From Flavobacteriales bacterium (lineage in GTDB: Bacteria > Bacteroidota > Bacteroidia > Flavobacteriales > Flavobacteriaceae), in contig JALWYR010000072.1 in the NCBI GenBank assembly GCA_027003085.1, positions 1 to 7,074 of the forward strand: 7,074 bases of DNA, written 5' to 3'. The notes beneath the pieces are model-generated. The model was not told where the DNA came from. It saw only the letters and a list, made by a program, of their open reading frames with translations, and made no database searches. Below, in pieces: positions 5,905 through 7,074 of the stretch. Both the position numbers and the translations under genes were made by a program. Positions within the stretch are counted from its first letter, which is position 1. Every line of letters starts with the position of its first letter.

Positions 5905-7074
5905 GCCCAATTGTTCTTCCAAACGTTCGGGCTTGTGGCGGGCAATCCATTCGTCGTAGGTGGTGTAACCGATGGCCTTGCGCCGGTTTTCGACCAGTTC
6001 CCATACGTGATCCACTTCTTCCTGCGAGGGGATGGGTTTGGAAAGAATAAAGTCGGATATGCGGTCGGCGCGGCGGTCGGTATCTTTCAGGTAGTCTTCG
6101 TCGGGTTGGCGTAATACGCCTGCTACGGGTTCGCGCTTGGAAAGGAGCCAATCCTTCATAGCTTGGCGGCCGTGTTCCTTGGCCATTTTGATGTTGCCTT
6201 TGCCCGTAACGGCATTGCCCACGGCAAACAGGTTATCGTAGCCCTTCACTTTGGAGCCGGTAGGCCCTTCGGTGTCGATGGCGTCGCCGCGGTAGGGAAT
6301 GCCCGGCAATTTGACCGGAATGGCACCAATCGAGGAAATAACCTGCGTGGTGGGCAGGGTAAAGCGTTCGCCTGTGTATTCCAGTTTGCCGTCGTGGCTC
6401 CGGGTGCGTTCGAGCACCAATCCCGTCAGCCGGCCGTTTTGTTCGGTGTAGTCCACCGGCACGGCATTGGGCACAAAGTCGAACATAAATTTTTCCTTGT
6501 AGGTATTTAGCAGTTTTTCGGCCACATCACGGGCACGTTCAATATCCTTGGGGTCATCGGAATGGGCCACTTTGAGCGGCATTTCACGGGCCGAACGCCG
6601 GTAGACCAAAGTGGCACCGCGCAGGCCCAAATCCTTCCACGTGAGTCCGTTTTCGTCCAAAATGGCTTTGATGCCCTTTTTTTCGAGCGTAAAAATGTCG
6701 TAATCCAATCCGTATTTTTCGCGTAGCACACGTCCGGCAAGCTCCATCATCACTATTTTGATCACATCCAACGAAGCCAATCCGCCGCCCACCACCACGG
6801 CTCCGTCTTGAATGTCGAAGGTGGGGCCGTCGTAACCGGCTTCGTGTTTGTGGTTGAACCATCGCATCAGGTCGTTCTGGTAAATAAGCTGACCGGACTT
6901 TTTGAATTTTTCGATACCGGGCACGGGCAACGGCCGGTCTTGCCAGGCGCCGAAAGCCAGAATCACGGCATCGAATTTATAGTCGTTCAGGATTTGGTCG
7001 AGCGTTATATCGCGGCCCACTTTGAACAGGGGCAGGAATTTGATTTTGGGATGACGCAGTTTTTCGTCGATTTC
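5878..7074 (-). CDS. GltD-like FAD/NAD(P)H-dependent oxidoreductase (5' partial)
   Basis: The minus-strand frame is open from the right window edge to a TAA at 5880..5878, giving 398 visible residues. The true start lies beyond the edge; a GTG at 7020 is internal (the frame continues upstream as KFLPLFKVGRD). The protein belongs to the two-dinucleotide-fold flavoprotein group with the glutamate synthase small subunit and adrenodoxin reductase. FDAVILAFGAWQDRPLPVPG (visible residues about 34-53) is the usual end of the first FAD segment. VVVGGGLASLDV (GGG at 96-98) is the NAD(P)H-binding loop. VYRRSAREMP matches the YRRS..EMP signature of GltD-like proteins. GYDNLFAVGNAVTGKGNI (about 280-297) is the C-terminal FAD motif. 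The FAD-binding N-terminus and any iron-sulphur Cys cluster lie outside the window. After the FAD motif there is a helical tail of about 100 residues. It probably moves electrons between NAD(P)H and a partner protein. I cannot tell whether it is true GltD, since no gltB is seen. Confidence 0.83.
   Translation of the reverse strand, partial: EIDEKLRHPKIKFLPLFKVGRDITLDQILNDYKFDAVILAFGAWQDRPLPVPGIEKFKKSGQLIYQNDLMRWFNHKHEAGYDGPTFDIQDGAVVVGGGLASLDVIKIVMMELAGRVLREKYGLDYDIFTLEKKGIKAILDENGLTWKDLGLRGATLVYRRSAREMPLKVAHSDDPKDIERARDVAEKLLNTYKEKFMFDFVPNAVPVDYTEQNGRLTGLVLERTRSHDGKLEYTGERFTLPTTQVISSIGAIPVKLPGIPYRGDAIDTEGPTGSKVKGYDNLFAVGNAVTGKGNIKMAKEHGRQAMKDWLLSKREPVAGVLRQPDEDYLKDTDRRADRISDFILSKPIPSQEEVDHVWELVENRRKAIGYTTYDEWIARHKPERLEEQLGLIKQTKKR

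Overview
The window looks like a piece of a Bacteroidota chromosome. The evidence is a C-terminal type IX secretion (T9SS) sorting domain at the left edge, a Bacteroidota-style fibre protein with a self-cleaving peptidase S74 tail, a small lipoprotein, a methyltransferase with the N-terminal HSPFVF motif I associate with this phylum, and weak or absent Shine-Dalgarno sites at most starts. Coding DNA is of moderate G+C. I cannot name the genus. No rRNA, tRNA, CRISPR array, transposase or phage module is visible.

Layout, left to right. (1) 1..339 is the 3' end of a secreted T9SS cargo gene. (2) 400..2706 is a 768-residue exported fibre-like protein: signal peptide, N-terminal beta domain, 23 tandem repeats (21 of 17 residues and 2 of 24), a peptidase S74 intramolecular chaperone with its Ser and Lys in place, and a C-terminal coiled coil. 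The repeats contain an older 531-bp higher-order duplication. (3) 2707..3148 is a gene-free gap whose core, about 2776..3085, is G+C-rich and full of short direct and inverted repeats, unlike everything around it. (4) 3149..3694 is a 181-residue lipoprotein of unknown function, followed at once by a bipartite inverted repeat. (5) 3860..5071 is a saccharopine dehydrogenase-like (Lys1/LKR-type) oxidoreductase. It is followed 5 nt later by (6) a class I SAM-dependent methyltransferase, 5077..5904, so these two probably form an operon with a candidate Bacteroidota promoter just upstream. (7) On the minus strand, a GltD-like FAD/NAD(P)H oxidoreductase runs in from the right edge and ends at 5878, overlapping the methyltransferase tail to tail by 27 nt.

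Functionally the left third is cell-surface or secreted material: T9SS cargo plus a trimeric, self-processing fibre. The right half is ordinary metabolism (lysine/saccharopine chemistry, methyl transfer, flavin-dependent electron transfer). The repeat-rich gap separates the two. I see no clearly new multi-gene system. The features most worth a second look are the S74 fibre with its nested repeats and the G+C-rich intergenic repeat block.
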